Source of the DNA: Candidatus Woesearchaeota archaeon
GTDB lineage: Archaea; Nanobdellota; Nanobdellia; Woesearchaeales; JACQNA01
Length of the DNA: 16,863 bases
Assembly: GCA_016203335.1 (NCBI GenBank)
Contig: JACQNA010000071.1
Span: 1 to 16,863, forward strand
Direction of reading: 5' to 3'
The notes beneath the pieces were generated by a model that saw nothing but the letters and a program-made list of their open reading frames with translations, had not been told where the DNA came from and ran no database searches. Shown piece after piece: positions 1 to 7,933 of this stretch (position 1 is the stretch's first letter; every line of letters begins with the position of its first letter). Both the position numbers and the translations under genes were made by a program.

Positions 1-725
1 AACCCTCCGCCGCCAAAACCGCCCCCTCCAAATCCGCCGAGCCCTCCCCTTCCCCCAGAAAAACCACCCATCCCGCCGCGCTCCCAGCGCATTCTATTTC
101 TCTTATTCGCATATGTCTCCACAACGGCTATGAATCCGATAAATATCATAACGATAACAACACCAACAATCCAGGTCCAGGATTTCGCACTATCCGCAGA
201 CTGCACTTCATCCCCATCCCCCCCGCTGTTCTCCCTGATTACTTGCGCTACTTGTTCGGTAAACGAGATGATGCCCTCTGCCACATTCCCTGCATCGCGC
301 CGGGGAACATAATATTCATCGAGGAGGCGGCCGAGCTTGCTATCCGGAAGCATCCCTTCCAGGCCGTAACCAGTGACTGCATAGACCTTTGTCTCATTCC
401 TGCACAAGAGGATTACCAGCCCATTATCCTTGCCTGCCTTGCCTACTTCCCACTGCGCAAAGAGGCCTGTCGCATATTCCCCTGGCGAGAGGGGGCTGCA
501 CGCCGCAACACTTACTACTGCAATCTCTGCAGTGGTGCTCTGCTCAGTACCTTCGAGCAAACCCCTCAGCGCCTGCACCTGGCGCTCATCAAAGATACCT
601 GCAAAATCATTGACATATTTCTCCCCGGGCTGCGGAAATTCCTGCTGCGCGATGGCGCTGCTTACCATCAGAAGAATAATACCCGCCGCCACCAGAATAA
701 TTGTAGCTCTCACTGCCGTCTTCAT
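1..725 (-). CDS. TPM-domain (YgcG-like) secreted membrane-anchored protein, 3' end outside window
   Basis: My own reading of the minus strand gives 241 codons with no stop before the window edge. Residues 1-26 are a signal peptide ending SAIA. Residues about 34-165 are a TPM domain, with YVNDFAGIFD near 38, TTAEIAVVSV near 65, GKDNGLVILL near 98 and GYGLEGMLPD near 119. One transmembrane helix lies at about 183-203, then a basic stretch (NKRNRMRWERGG), then a glycine-rich tail with GGFGGGGFGGGG. This is the standard layout of YgcG-type proteins: an extracytoplasmic TPM domain, one anchor and a Gly-rich tail. TPM domains occur in thylakoid photosystem-repair proteins and in bacterial and archaeal envelope proteins; the exact activity here is unknown. 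ATG at 725 is the only ATG that gives the signal peptide. The gene is divergent from the coiled-coil gene at 847. Confidence 0.9.
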   Translation of the reverse strand, partial: MKTAVRATIILVAAGIILLMVSSAIAQQEFPQPGEKYVNDFAGIFDERQVQALRGLLEGTEQSTTAEIAVVSVAACSPLSPGEYATGLFAQWEVGKAGKDNGLVILLCRNETKVYAVTGYGLEGMLPDSKLGRLLDEYYVPRRDAGNVAEGIISFTEQVAQVIRENSGGDGDEVQSADSAKSWTWIVGVVIVMIFIGFIAVVETYANKRNRMRWERGGMGGFSGGRGGLGGFGGGGFGGGG

Positions 726-760
726 GGGCTTCTTCCCACATTCTTTACTCCTAAACTTTG

Positions 761-769
761 CTTATAAAC
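761..769 (-). promoter_or_regulatory. TATA-like box for the TPM-domain gene
   Basis: The minus strand reads GTTTATAAG here, about 40 nt upstream of the ATG at 725. An archaeal start site about 25 nt downstream would leave a leader of roughly 15 nt. Inferred from sequence and spacing only. Confidence 0.5.
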
Positions 770-814
770 CTGCCGGTTACCGCTCCCTGTTCTCATTCTT
801 CCGAAACAACAAAA

Positions 815-824
815 GTTTAAAAAC
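815..824 (+). promoter_or_regulatory. TATA-like box for the coiled-coil gene
   Basis: GTTTAAAAAC lies in an A-rich context (possible BRE in the preceding AACAACAAAA). Its centre is about 28 nt upstream of ATG 847, so the transcript would start at or just before that ATG. A GGAG at 834-837 also sits 9 nt before the ATG and could act as a ribosome binding site if transcription starts earlier. Confidence 0.55.
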
Positions 825-846
825 ATCAACTGTGGAGAACACCAGT

Positions 847-2427
847 ATGGGGAAATCATCAGCACTTATGCCTCCTGCACCTCCGCGGTCCCTTCAGAAA
901 TCGCCGGAACGGGATATTCACTTCTTCAGCAGAATTCTCAAGAAAGAAATCATGAAGGTTCCTCCGCCGGTGCCTGCCGGCCTGCCTGCAGCCCATTCCC
1001 TCAGAACCAAGGAATCGGAATTGCGCAGGCGGGAGATGCGGCTGCTCCGCCTCGAGATGGAGATCAAGAAGGAGGAGCAGGAATGGATTGAGGAGCAGCG
1101 CAAGCGGAATGCAGAGCTCAAGCAGCTCGATGATCAGATTGAGAAGGAGATGGCATGGAAGGAGGCGGAGTGGAAGAAGGAGAAGGCACGGCGCCTTACT
1201 GACCTGCAGAACCTGGAGAAATCAGTTGCAAGCAAGCGGAATGAGCTGAAATCAGTCACTGCGCAGGTTGCGCGGAAGCTCGAGATGCTGAAGAAAAAAG
1301 AGGATCGCCTGGCAGAGGTCGAGCAGCAGAGCGAGCTGCAGGAGGCGGAGATTCTTCACCGCCAGAATGAGCTCAATGACCTTTCGCGCAGGCTCGAGAG
1401 CAGGGAGGCTGAGCTCGTTGAGAAAGAGAGCATCATGATGAAGCGCGACCAGCAGGTCAAGGATGCGCTGATCATACTTAAGGGCAAGAAAGAGGAGGTT
1501 GCACAGGCAGCCAGCGAAGCAATTCAAACCATGCAGGTTATGGAGCGCCGGCGGGCGGATGCGAGCAGGATTTTTGAAGAAAACAAGTCCTTTCTGCACA
1601 TTGCCCAGCAGAAGCTGCAGAAGCAGCTTGCAGCATTTGCGAAAACCCGGCAGATGCTGGACAGGGAGGAGCAGAGCGTTGTCGGGAAGATCATGGTGCT
1701 GCAGAAAACGACACTGAAAATGCACCAGCAGGAGATGTCGCTCCGGAATGTGGAGCAGGGCATCCAGCAAAAGCAGTACAAGCTTGATCAGGAGAAGGGC
1801 GCGTTCAGCAGGCATGTTGCTGCGGAAGAGAAACGATTAGGGGATGCGCGCAAGCAATGCAGGGAAGAGCGCGAGCAGCTGGAGAACATGCAGCTGAAGG
1901 TGCGGGCAGTGCGCGACTTCAAGGTGAGCCTCCCCGAGCTTTCCCAGCGCTATACAGAGATCATGAAAAGAGTCCAGAGCGAGGAAAAGCAGCTGCAGCG
2001 CATCACCGCGGAAAGCGCTGCCAAATATGCACAGCACCGCGACAAGGAGCGGGAGCTTGCGCAGCGGGAGCAGGATCTCCGCAAGCAGCAGGCGCTCCTG
2101 CAGGATCTCCGCATGAAGCTGCTCCGTGAGCGGCAGGAGCTTTCCCGGACAGAGTTCCGCGAGTTTGTGGGCAGCGAGCTGCACCGGAGCGAGGTGCGGG
2201 AGCAAATCCATGAGATCAAGACTTTACAAGGCAAGCCTGCGGTGTACGAGCAGTTTGCCGCTGCCCAAGAGCTTTTGGAGATGGGCAGGCTGAATGAGCT
2301 GCGCGCCAAGCTGCCTGCGCTGCAGCGGGCATGGGAGGAGGCACGCCTGCCTGAGCAGCAGAAGCGGAAGCTGGCGATAGACCTGATGGAGCTGCAGACC
2401 GAGGTCAAGCTGGCAATGCTCAAATAA
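847..2427 (+). CDS. Long cytoplasmic coiled-coil protein, function unknown
   Basis: 526 residues. The reading frame is open upstream to 430, but that extension lies antisense to the TPM gene. ATG 847 is preferred because a TATA-like box sits about 28 nt upstream and a GGAG lies 9 nt before it; GTG 832 is an in-frame alternative. There is no signal peptide or membrane segment. After a Pro-rich N-terminus (PPAPPRS, PPPVPAGLP), residues about 55-430 are almost uninterrupted charged heptads rich in E, K, R, Q and L, typical of a long coiled coil. The last 90 residues are shorter helices (VYEQFAAAQELLEMGRLNEL) that may form a separate helical bundle. No Walker motif is present, so it is not an SMC/Rad50 ATPase itself. 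Codon use is GC-rich (GAG, CGC, CTG, AAG). It converges with rtcA, overlapping it by 8 bp. Confidence 0.85.
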   Translation: MGKSSALMPPAPPRSLQKSPERDIHFFSRILKKEIMKVPPPVPAGLPAAHSLRTKESELRRREMRLLRLEMEIKKEEQEWIEEQRKRNAELKQLDDQIEKEMAWKEAEWKKEKARRLTDLQNLEKSVASKRNELKSVTAQVARKLEMLKKKEDRLAEVEQQSELQEAEILHRQNELNDLSRRLESREAELVEKESIMMKRDQQVKDALIILKGKKEEVAQAASEAIQTMQVMERRRADASRIFEENKSFLHIAQQKLQKQLAAFAKTRQMLDREEQSVVGKIMVLQKTTLKMHQQEMSLRNVEQGIQQKQYKLDQEKGAFSRHVAAEEKRLGDARKQCREEREQLENMQLKVRAVRDFKVSLPELSQRYTEIMKRVQSEEKQLQRITAESAAKYAQHRDKERELAQREQDLRKQQALLQDLRMKLLRERQELSRTEFREFVGSELHRSEVREQIHEIKTLQGKPAVYEQFAAAQELLEMGRLNELRAKLPALQRAWEEARLPEQQKRKLAIDLMELQTEVKLAMLK

Positions 2428-3502
2428 GGCTGCACAGTATTATCTTCTTCTCTTCATCAAGCCTGAATTTCACCGGCAGAAACTGCTCGGTTACCATAAT
2501 GTTTGTCCTGGTATGCTCGGTGAGTTCCGGAACCCTGATTGCGCCCCCAAACAATGCAAGAAAGGGAATGAGATTGTCCTCCAGATGCGAATCCACTGCA
2601 GCGCCGCTTGCCATCTCTTCCAGCAGGTTTTTTGCCGCTTCCTCGCCGACTGCCTCTGCGCGCTTGCCCCTCTCGCCCAATGCATCTGCTCCCAGGATAA
2701 TGGGATTTACCGTATCAATCTCATCCTTACCATACAGTGCCCAGAGGACAATGCCTGAGCCATCTGAGCTTGTGTTGCTGTATTCCGCGCGGATAGAAAT
2801 AGGTGCCTGGCATTTTGCGAGCGCAATCCTTGCTGCCCCTGCCTGGCGCTCAGCGACCTGCGCCTGCTCTAATGACTGCGAGGCGTGCGAAATCCCCTTG
2901 ATAGAAAGCAGCTGCTGCTGCTCAGCCAGCCGAAGCTGATGGCCTGCCTGCCGGAGCTGCTTCCAGAATGCGTCGAAATCCTTTTCTTTGCGGTATTTTG
3001 ATTTTATCCTTACATCCACTTTGCCATTGCCTTCGGGAAAATACCCCCTGCGCTCCATCACCACTTTGATGTCCGCGTATTTCTGCAACTGCGGGCAGAG
3101 AACATGAGTACAATAGTCCATGGGCATCGCCCATTTGCCATCTGTTCCGCCGGTGAGCCTGAGCCTGCTCTTTCCGGCGAAGAGGGCAGGAAGAAGCGCT
3201 GCCTGCAGGACCAATGCAATGGAGCCTGCGGTGCCAATGTCTATGGAAATGGTCTTGCCTTTCAGGGCGCCAGGGATAAACCGGAGATGATTGCTTCCCA
3301 CCTCCAGGGTGCTCGTCTTGGCGCTGCAGAGCTCCTGCACTGCCTTGATGCAATGGAGATGCTGCGCCTTCAAGCCAGGGTCGCAGCGCTTTGCCCGGAT
3401 ATTTGTTACCTCAAATGCCTTGCCCGTGAGCGCAGAGAGGGCTAATGCTGTGCGCACCATCTGCCCGCCGCCCTCGCCGTGGCTTCCATCGATAGTTATC
3501 AT
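2420..3502 (-). CDS. rtcA: RNA 3'-terminal phosphate cyclase
   Basis: 360 residues, the usual length for the family. RtcA uses ATP to convert RNA 3'-phosphates into 2',3'-cyclic phosphates through a covalent RtcA-AMP intermediate, and acts in the cytoplasm. Family motifs are clear: DGSHGEGGGQMVRTALALSA at residues 5-24 and KRCDPGLKAQHLH at 39-51. The C-terminal EHTRTNIMVTEQFLPVKF aligns with the region holding the adenylated histidine of E. coli RtcA (HLLTNIAVVERFLPVRF), which makes His330 the likely nucleophile. The TGA stop overlaps the end of the convergent coiled-coil gene by 8 bp. The start lies 15 bp after the stop of the 785-residue secreted protein on the same strand, and I see no separate TATA box in that gap, so the two are probably co-transcribed. 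No rtcB is present in the window. The start has no good Shine-Dalgarno site. Confidence 0.96.
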   Translation of the reverse strand: MITIDGSHGEGGGQMVRTALALSALTGKAFEVTNIRAKRCDPGLKAQHLHCIKAVQELCSAKTSTLEVGSNHLRFIPGALKGKTISIDIGTAGSIALVLQAALLPALFAGKSRLRLTGGTDGKWAMPMDYCTHVLCPQLQKYADIKVVMERRGYFPEGNGKVDVRIKSKYRKEKDFDAFWKQLRQAGHQLRLAEQQQLLSIKGISHASQSLEQAQVAERQAGAARIALAKCQAPISIRAEYSNTSSDGSGIVLWALYGKDEIDTVNPIILGADALGERGKRAEAVGEEAAKNLLEEMASGAAVDSHLEDNLIPFLALFGGAIRVPELTEHTRTNIMVTEQFLPVKFRLDEEKKIILCSLI

Positions 3503-3517
3503 CAGAATGCTCTGCTG

Positions 3518-5875
3518 CTATTTCACCAGCGCCATCTTTCTTGCTGTGGTGAATTTGCCTGCGTCCAAGCGGTAAATATAAATGCCTGATGCCACCCTCT
3601 CTCCATGGTCATTGGTGCCATTCCAGGTTGCGGTGTACCTTCCTTCTTCCTGACGGGTGTTGATCAGCGTCCTGACCAGCTGGCCAGCAGTGTTGTATAT
3701 CTGCAGCCGGACATCAGCAGCCTTGGGCAGCTCATAGCTGATGCTGGTCATCGGGTTGAAGGGATTTGGGTAATTTTGATTCAGGCGATGCTGCCTGGGG
3801 GATTCCTGCTGCACGGCAATCTCCTGCTCATTGGCCACTGCCCCTTCCAGGCTGATAGCGCTTTGTCCATCTTGCCTGTCTTTTTTCCGGTATCTCACTG
3901 TTATTATCTCATTGGTGAGCGGCTGGACGCCTGCCAGGGCAATCTCTGTCTTGCCTCCCCTATCATACGAGTCGAGATTCCAGCCTTCCCCGGCGGTGAT
4001 CTGCGCAAGCTCCAGGCTGGGATCATGCGAGAGCCGGAAATGGAATGCATATGTATCATGGAGATGTTGGCCGCTGATACGATAATCCAGAAATTCTCCC
4101 CTATCGTCTGTTCTCGTTTGGAGCAGCGGGCTGATGGTGCTGCTCACCTCCTTTGGTGTACCTTCTACAGGGAATCGGGAGATCACCCCGGCAACATAGC
4201 GAAGGATAAGGGCTGCATCAAACGGGGTTGCCCCGGACACGCCTGAAACGTCTGCGGCAGCAATCTGTTCTGGAGTAAGTGTCTGCTTCCGCACCGTGTA
4301 CCTAAGAATGGTAGATGCATCAGACGCAGTAACAACAGTATCCTGGTTTGCGTCGCCGTAGTTCGGCGTTGAAGCAATGATAATATCTTGGAGAGATAAT
4401 GGGGGAATGGAATCGCCATTTACTGATGCCATAGACATGCCGACTGCCTTAATCAGACGGGCTTCATTAGCCCAGAACTCGCGCACCTTTAGGGTATCGG
4501 TAGTGGGGAAGGCGGTTTCTGCAACAAATTTGAGCTTTACCAGTGTACCAGTACCAGCAAGAGGGGTATGGTATACGGTGGTAAACCAGATACGTGGAAT
4601 GTCATCCAGATTATAATCATTGACCCTTCCACTAGAGAGGGTACCATCAGTAACCACGCCGACCGCCGTGTATTTGGTGGGATCATACTCAACTCCAAGC
4701 TCCACAGCAAGCACATCGACACCTTTTCCCAAAAAGTCTGTTTTTATAGGTATATCAATTACTAATGTATCTATTGCTTTCCCTTTCACATTTGTGCCGC
4801 CGACGTACGTGGAATCGACGAAAAAAAAGCCTACATCCAATGGTGTGTTATCTGGATTCTTGAGATTCGGATTACCCTTGTTAATCGCAGGAGACCCTGG
4901 CTGTAACCGATAGCTATCGGGCAGCCGCTGCGGCCCACCAACAAATAAGGGATCAACAATCCTGTCTGTTGCTCCTATAAGTGCCCCAAAGTGTGTTCCG
5001 CTGAGATTCTTATCAAAAATATTGTACAACGAGGTGACAGATGCGCCGGTATTCGCCGCTACGGCATATCCACCGCGGCGAGCAATAACATTACTATCTA
5101 CAATGAGGTTTGCCCCTCCCTGCGCCACTAAAGAACTTGATGTACCGAGAGTGTCTCCACTAAATGTGCAGCCAATTACTATTGCTTCACTGCCTGTATC
5201 TTGAACCTTAATATCCCCTCCGCTCGGACCTGTATACCCAAAGTGACGCTTGAATATTACTCTAGCGCCATTGCGAACAATCCCTCCGGCAAGGTAATCT
5301 TCAAGGATGACATCTTCAACTACCCCTTCCGCGGCGGCAGTAGCATTCAATCCGAAATTTGCATCCTGCGTCGGGCTTTTAAGCTTAAATGTACTAAGAT
5401 ACCACCCTTTTGTCCCTGTTGCGGTAATGGTGCCTACAATAGTGGTATTCACTTTTGACCTGCCATAGATCGCGATGCTGTCCGGCATGGCGATGTTCTC
5501 TGTATATGTTCCCGGCAGCACAATTATCCTGTCTCCCGGAGTTGCTGCACTTATCGCAGCGTTGATAGTCTGGTACGGCATCGTCTTCCTTCCATTACCG
5601 CCAGGCGCTGCTGCACTGTCCACATAGAAGACGCTTCCTTGGGCTGCTGCTGTTGCCTGCCAGGCAGTTGCCTTAGTGAGGCGGTCGGTAATATACTCTC
5701 TCACACTGTCCACAGACGCTTCTGTCTGGGCAATCTGCTGCAGGTTCCGCTCTCCCGCAGATGCCGGTGCAGGAGCCCCCATCATGCTTGCCAAGAACAG
5801 CGCAGGCACTGCTGCCTTTCGTGCACCCCGTTTCAGGCGGGAAAGCATCCGCTCTACTACACTATCAATGGGCAT
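3518..5875 (-). CDS. Secreted multidomain protein: beta-helix, cohesin-like, dockerin, FlgD/T9SS-like C-terminal domain
   Basis: 785 residues. The signal peptide is 1-40 (hydrophobic AAVPALFLASMM, ending PASA before GER). Residues about 81-345 form a right-handed parallel beta-helix of the DUF1565/pectate-lyase type, opening with VFYVDSAAAPGGNG and YQTINAAISAATPGDRIIVL. Residues 366-480 look like a cohesin fold (VLAVELGVEYDPTKYTAVGV, GTLVKLKFVAET). Residues 505-568 are a dockerin: the first calcium loop is intact (GDANQDTVVTASDA), the second is degenerate (ADVSGVSGATPFDA). A further beta domain (575-685) precedes residues 698-785, which have the FlgD-Ig/T9SS type A sorting-domain signature (NQNYPNPFNPMTSISYELP, WNGTNDHGERVASGIYIYRL). 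It is probably a surface or extracellular binding protein. The sorting-type domain is typical of Bacteroidetes and related bacteria, which suggests horizontal transfer. ATG 5875 is used; Met10 is an alternative start. Confidence 0.9.
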   Translation of the reverse strand: MPIDSVVERMLSRLKRGARKAAVPALFLASMMGAPAPASAGERNLQQIAQTEASVDSVREYITDRLTKATAWQATAAAQGSVFYVDSAAAPGGNGRKTMPYQTINAAISAATPGDRIIVLPGTYTENIAMPDSIAIYGRSKVNTTIVGTITATGTKGWYLSTFKLKSPTQDANFGLNATAAAEGVVEDVILEDYLAGGIVRNGARVIFKRHFGYTGPSGGDIKVQDTGSEAIVIGCTFSGDTLGTSSSLVAQGGANLIVDSNVIARRGGYAVAANTGASVTSLYNIFDKNLSGTHFGALIGATDRIVDPLFVGGPQRLPDSYRLQPGSPAINKGNPNLKNPDNTPLDVGFFFVDSTYVGGTNVKGKAIDTLVIDIPIKTDFLGKGVDVLAVELGVEYDPTKYTAVGVVTDGTLSSGRVNDYNLDDIPRIWFTTVYHTPLAGTGTLVKLKFVAETAFPTTDTLKVREFWANEARLIKAVGMSMASVNGDSIPPLSLQDIIIASTPNYGDANQDTVVTASDASTILRYTVRKQTLTPEQIAAADVSGVSGATPFDAALILRYVAGVISRFPVEGTPKEVSSTISPLLQTRTDDRGEFLDYRISGQHLHDTYAFHFRLSHDPSLELAQITAGEGWNLDSYDRGGKTEIALAGVQPLTNEIITVRYRKKDRQDGQSAISLEGAVANEQEIAVQQESPRQHRLNQNYPNPFNPMTSISYELPKAADVRLQIYNTAGQLVRTLINTRQEEGRYTATWNGTNDHGERVASGIYIYRLDAGKFTTARKMALVK

Positions 5876-5896
5876 ACTCCCTTAGAAACAGTAGTC

Positions 5897-5906
5897 ATTT
5901 AAAAAT
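5897..5906 (-). promoter_or_regulatory. TATA-like box for the 785-residue secreted protein
   Basis: The minus strand reads ATTTTTAAAT, about 27 nt upstream of ATG 5875, in the 35-bp gap after the lipoprotein stop codon. The spacing would give a nearly leaderless transcript. GGGAG lies immediately before the ATG but is too close for a normal Shine-Dalgarno interaction. The gene therefore probably has its own promoter in addition to any read-through from upstream. Confidence 0.5.
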
Positions 5907-5910
5907 CTTG

Positions 5911-6129
5911 CTACTGAACCTGCTCGAGCACTGCCTGGAGCTCATCCAGCTGCTGCTCTGCCTCGGGATCAGCGAGCGCATCTGCCTCATTAACTGCTGC
6001 AATTGCTGCATCCGTGTCCTGTACTACCGTTGCCTGCCCCCCTGCTGCCGGTGCGGCTGGCGGCTGCCTGGTACTGCATGCAGTAACCAAAACAAGCATA
6101 ATAAGCATCCCGATAATCAGTTTATTCAT
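5911..6129 (-). CDS. Small lipoprotein, function unknown
   Basis: 72 residues from ATG 6129. An upstream in-frame start at 6186 would add 19 basic residues that only shadow the preceding gene, so it was rejected. The N-terminus MNKLIIGMLIMLVLVTACS is a lipoprotein signal with a lipobox-like VTAC and Cys18 as the lipid-attachment candidate. The mature part has a Pro/Ala/Gly linker (TRQPPAAPAAGGQ) and then an acidic, Ala-rich probable helix (EADALADPEAEQQLDELQAVLEQVQ). Its start overlaps the stop of the upstream secreted coiled-coil gene by 8 bp (ATGAATAA), which suggests translational coupling and a joint role at the envelope. I recognise no family beyond the lipoprotein signal. Confidence 0.75.
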   Translation of the reverse strand: MNKLIIGMLIMLVLVTACSTRQPPAAPAAGGQATVVQDTDAAIAAVNEADALADPEAEQQLDELQAVLEQVQ

Positions 6130-7552
6130 TTTCCACTTCCACCTCAACTTCTGCCTCTGCTTCCACCTCAACAACCTCAACTTCACCGGTCTCCTGCGCT
6201 TCTACATCATCAGCCTCAGATTCGCCGCCTGACTGGCGGAGGCTTGCAAGGATTGTCTTGAGAAGCTCATGGGCCTCTTTGAGCAGTTGGTGGGCTTCTT
6301 TTGCCGCTGCACGTGCTTCCTGCACCTTAGCTGCCCCTTCTTCTCCAGTCATTTCCTTTGCTGCGGCAAACAGGTCCTGCGACGCCTTGAATTTCTCCCG
6401 CGCTTCGGCAATCTTTGCACTAAAGGCATCGACCTGCTCGTCAATGCCAGAAACGTCAATCCCTTTCTCTTCCATCTTTGCGAGCGCCTTGTCCAGCTTG
6501 CTCTCCAGGTGCTCGCTCCGCTCAATAATCTCATGCACATTTGCCCGGATGAGCGTTGTCTCATCCCGGCGGAACTTTATTTTAAGGTCTTTCCAGCTGC
6601 TGGCAAATTCCCTGCCTGCTGCCTTTGCATCTGCAACTGTTGCTGCTACCTGTACCTTTGCCTTCAGCCCATTCAGGCTGGTTATCCGCTCGTCTATCTG
6701 CGCGGTTATCTCCTGCGCTTCTGCCTCAGGAATGTTCTCGTGCGCAGCTATTTTCTCTTTTATGAGCTCTAGATGCTTGATGGCAATATCTATGGCATTG
6801 GTGATGTACCTTTTCAGGTGATCAAGAAGTTCCGGATTATTATCCCTCGCTGCCTGCAAGAGCTGCTCCCTTTTGGCCTTGAGCTCAGTCTTTAGCTCGG
6901 TGCGCTGCTCTTTTGCCTGCTGCTCCATCTGGCGCGCAGCCTCTACTTTTTCTTTCATAATGATGCGCTCTTTGAACAATTGTGCTGCGTCAATCCGCTT
7001 GACTTTCACTTTTTCCAGGCGCTCCTTCAATTGCTCTTCTGATAATCCGCTGTATTCACGAAGCCGCGTCCTGTCCAATGCTGCCAGGCGCTCAATCTGC
7101 GCCTTGTCCAGGGCAGCAATCTTCTCGAGCTGCTCCTTATCCAACCCCGCCATCTTCCGGAGGCGCTCTTCCTTGACCTCTGTCAGGCGCTCGATCTGGT
7201 CCTTTTGGAGGGATTCGAGCTTTTCCTGCCTCTCCCTGCTTAATTGTGCGAGCTTTTCCATGTGCTCTTTCTGCAGCTCACGCAGTTTTTCATCCTTTTT
7301 CATGTCTGCAAGCGTGCGGCGCTCAGCAACCCTTTGCTTCTGCTCATTCTGCATGCGCTCTGCACGCTGCCTTGCAGGAGTTCCGGTATCATCCTTTTCC
7401 TTGTTGCTCGTATCGCTGCCGACATCTGCGCGAACAGAAACTGCAGTATCTGCATCCCTGGTTTCAGCGTTATCGCTCCCTTCTTCTGCAACAGCGCTGA
7501 TGCTCAGCACCAGCAGGATGGCAACAAAAACAGCTATTTGTTTCATCAGCAT
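6122..7552 (-). CDS. Secreted coiled-coil protein with 11-residue repeats and an acidic tail
   Basis: 476 residues. The signal peptide lies at about 1-22 (MLMKQIAVFVAILLVLSISA, then VAEE). After an acidic low-complexity linker (to about 60) comes a long charged helical region. Residues 93-180 contain eight consecutive 11-residue units with a Leu or Val at position 1, for example LQKDQIERLTE, LDKEQLEKIAA and LDKAQIERLAA. Such hendecads favour a right-handed coiled coil or an amphipathic surface helix. Residues about 190-440 are further helices rich in E, K, A and Q. The C-terminus is an alternating Glu/Val stretch (EVEVVEVEAEAEVEVEVENE). No known domain is recognised. The start (Met1 or Met3) lies about 25 nt from a TATA box, so the mRNA is probably leaderless. 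It is followed by, and overlaps, the lipoprotein gene. Confidence 0.85.
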   Translation of the reverse strand: MLMKQIAVFVAILLVLSISAVAEEGSDNAETRDADTAVSVRADVGSDTSNKEKDDTGTPARQRAERMQNEQKQRVAERRTLADMKKDEKLRELQKEHMEKLAQLSRERQEKLESLQKDQIERLTEVKEERLRKMAGLDKEQLEKIAALDKAQIERLAALDRTRLREYSGLSEEQLKERLEKVKVKRIDAAQLFKERIIMKEKVEAARQMEQQAKEQRTELKTELKAKREQLLQAARDNNPELLDHLKRYITNAIDIAIKHLELIKEKIAAHENIPEAEAQEITAQIDERITSLNGLKAKVQVAATVADAKAAGREFASSWKDLKIKFRRDETTLIRANVHEIIERSEHLESKLDKALAKMEEKGIDVSGIDEQVDAFSAKIAEAREKFKASQDLFAAAKEMTGEEGAAKVQEARAAAKEAHQLLKEAHELLKTILASLRQSGGESEADDVEAQETGEVEVVEVEAEAEVEVEVENE

Positions 7553-7567
7553 TCTCTACCCATGCAC

Positions 7568-7579
7568 TCCTATATAAAT
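7568..7579 (-). promoter_or_regulatory. TATA box of the secreted coiled-coil gene
   Basis: The minus strand reads ATTTATATAGGA. Its centre is about 22-27 nt from the ATG codons at 7552 and 7546, which fits a leaderless transcript. The identical 12 bases occur at 9421-9432 upstream of another gene. A mobile element begins 14 bp upstream of this box, so it may alter the BRE or upstream promoter region. Confidence 0.65.
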
Positions 7580-7584
7580 ATTAT

Positions 7585-7593
7585 CTTTCTGTT
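7585..7593. repeat. 9-bp target-site duplication, left copy
   Basis: CTTTCTGTT lies directly outside the left terminal repeat. The same nine bases occur at 7949-7957, directly outside the right terminal repeat, which marks a transposition event. Confidence 0.85.
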
Positions 7594-7608
7594 GGCTCTG
7601 TAGAAAAT
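7594..7608. repeat. Left terminal inverted repeat of the MITE-like element
   Basis: GGCTCTGTAGAAAAT, the perfect inverse of 7934-7948 and closely similar to both ends of the IS. Confidence 0.9.
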
Positions 7609-7933
7609 CTCGCTATGCTCGTATCGGAAATCCCGAGATTTCCGAGTACCCGAAAACGCTTTGGCGTTGTCAAAAACCAGCAGTCATAGACTGGTGGTAT
7701 GTAGTGTATGATGTGCCTACTGGTGGTTTTTGAGCACACAAAATTCCACGTGATGTGATGAGGTTTATGCCAAACCGCTTATCAAAGATAAGTGGAATTT
7801 TGTTGTTTCAGGGGGTAGCGCCAGTTCGCTCCATACTGTCGCAACGGTAAGGGCGGCACCTTCCCGTGGGAGCATCCCCTTCCGCCATGCTTCTGCAAGC
7901 GCTGCGCCGCTCACGAATATGGCGCTACCCTAT

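Noticed and set aside
691..741. An ATG with a good AGGAG site, 16 nt upstream of the TPM start
   Set aside because: It is out of frame with the TPM domain and signal peptide, and its reading frame closes after a short stretch. The TATA position also suggests transcription starts near it.
430..846. A 139-codon N-terminal extension of the coiled-coil gene
   Set aside because: It lies antisense to the TPM gene, has no promoter or ribosome binding site, and its composition is unlike the coiled coil. ATG 847 has a TATA box at the right distance.
6130..6186. An upstream start for the lipoprotein giving 91 residues
   Set aside because: The added 19 residues are a basic, Trp/Arg-rich shadow of the Glu/Val tail in another frame and would destroy the lipoprotein signal.
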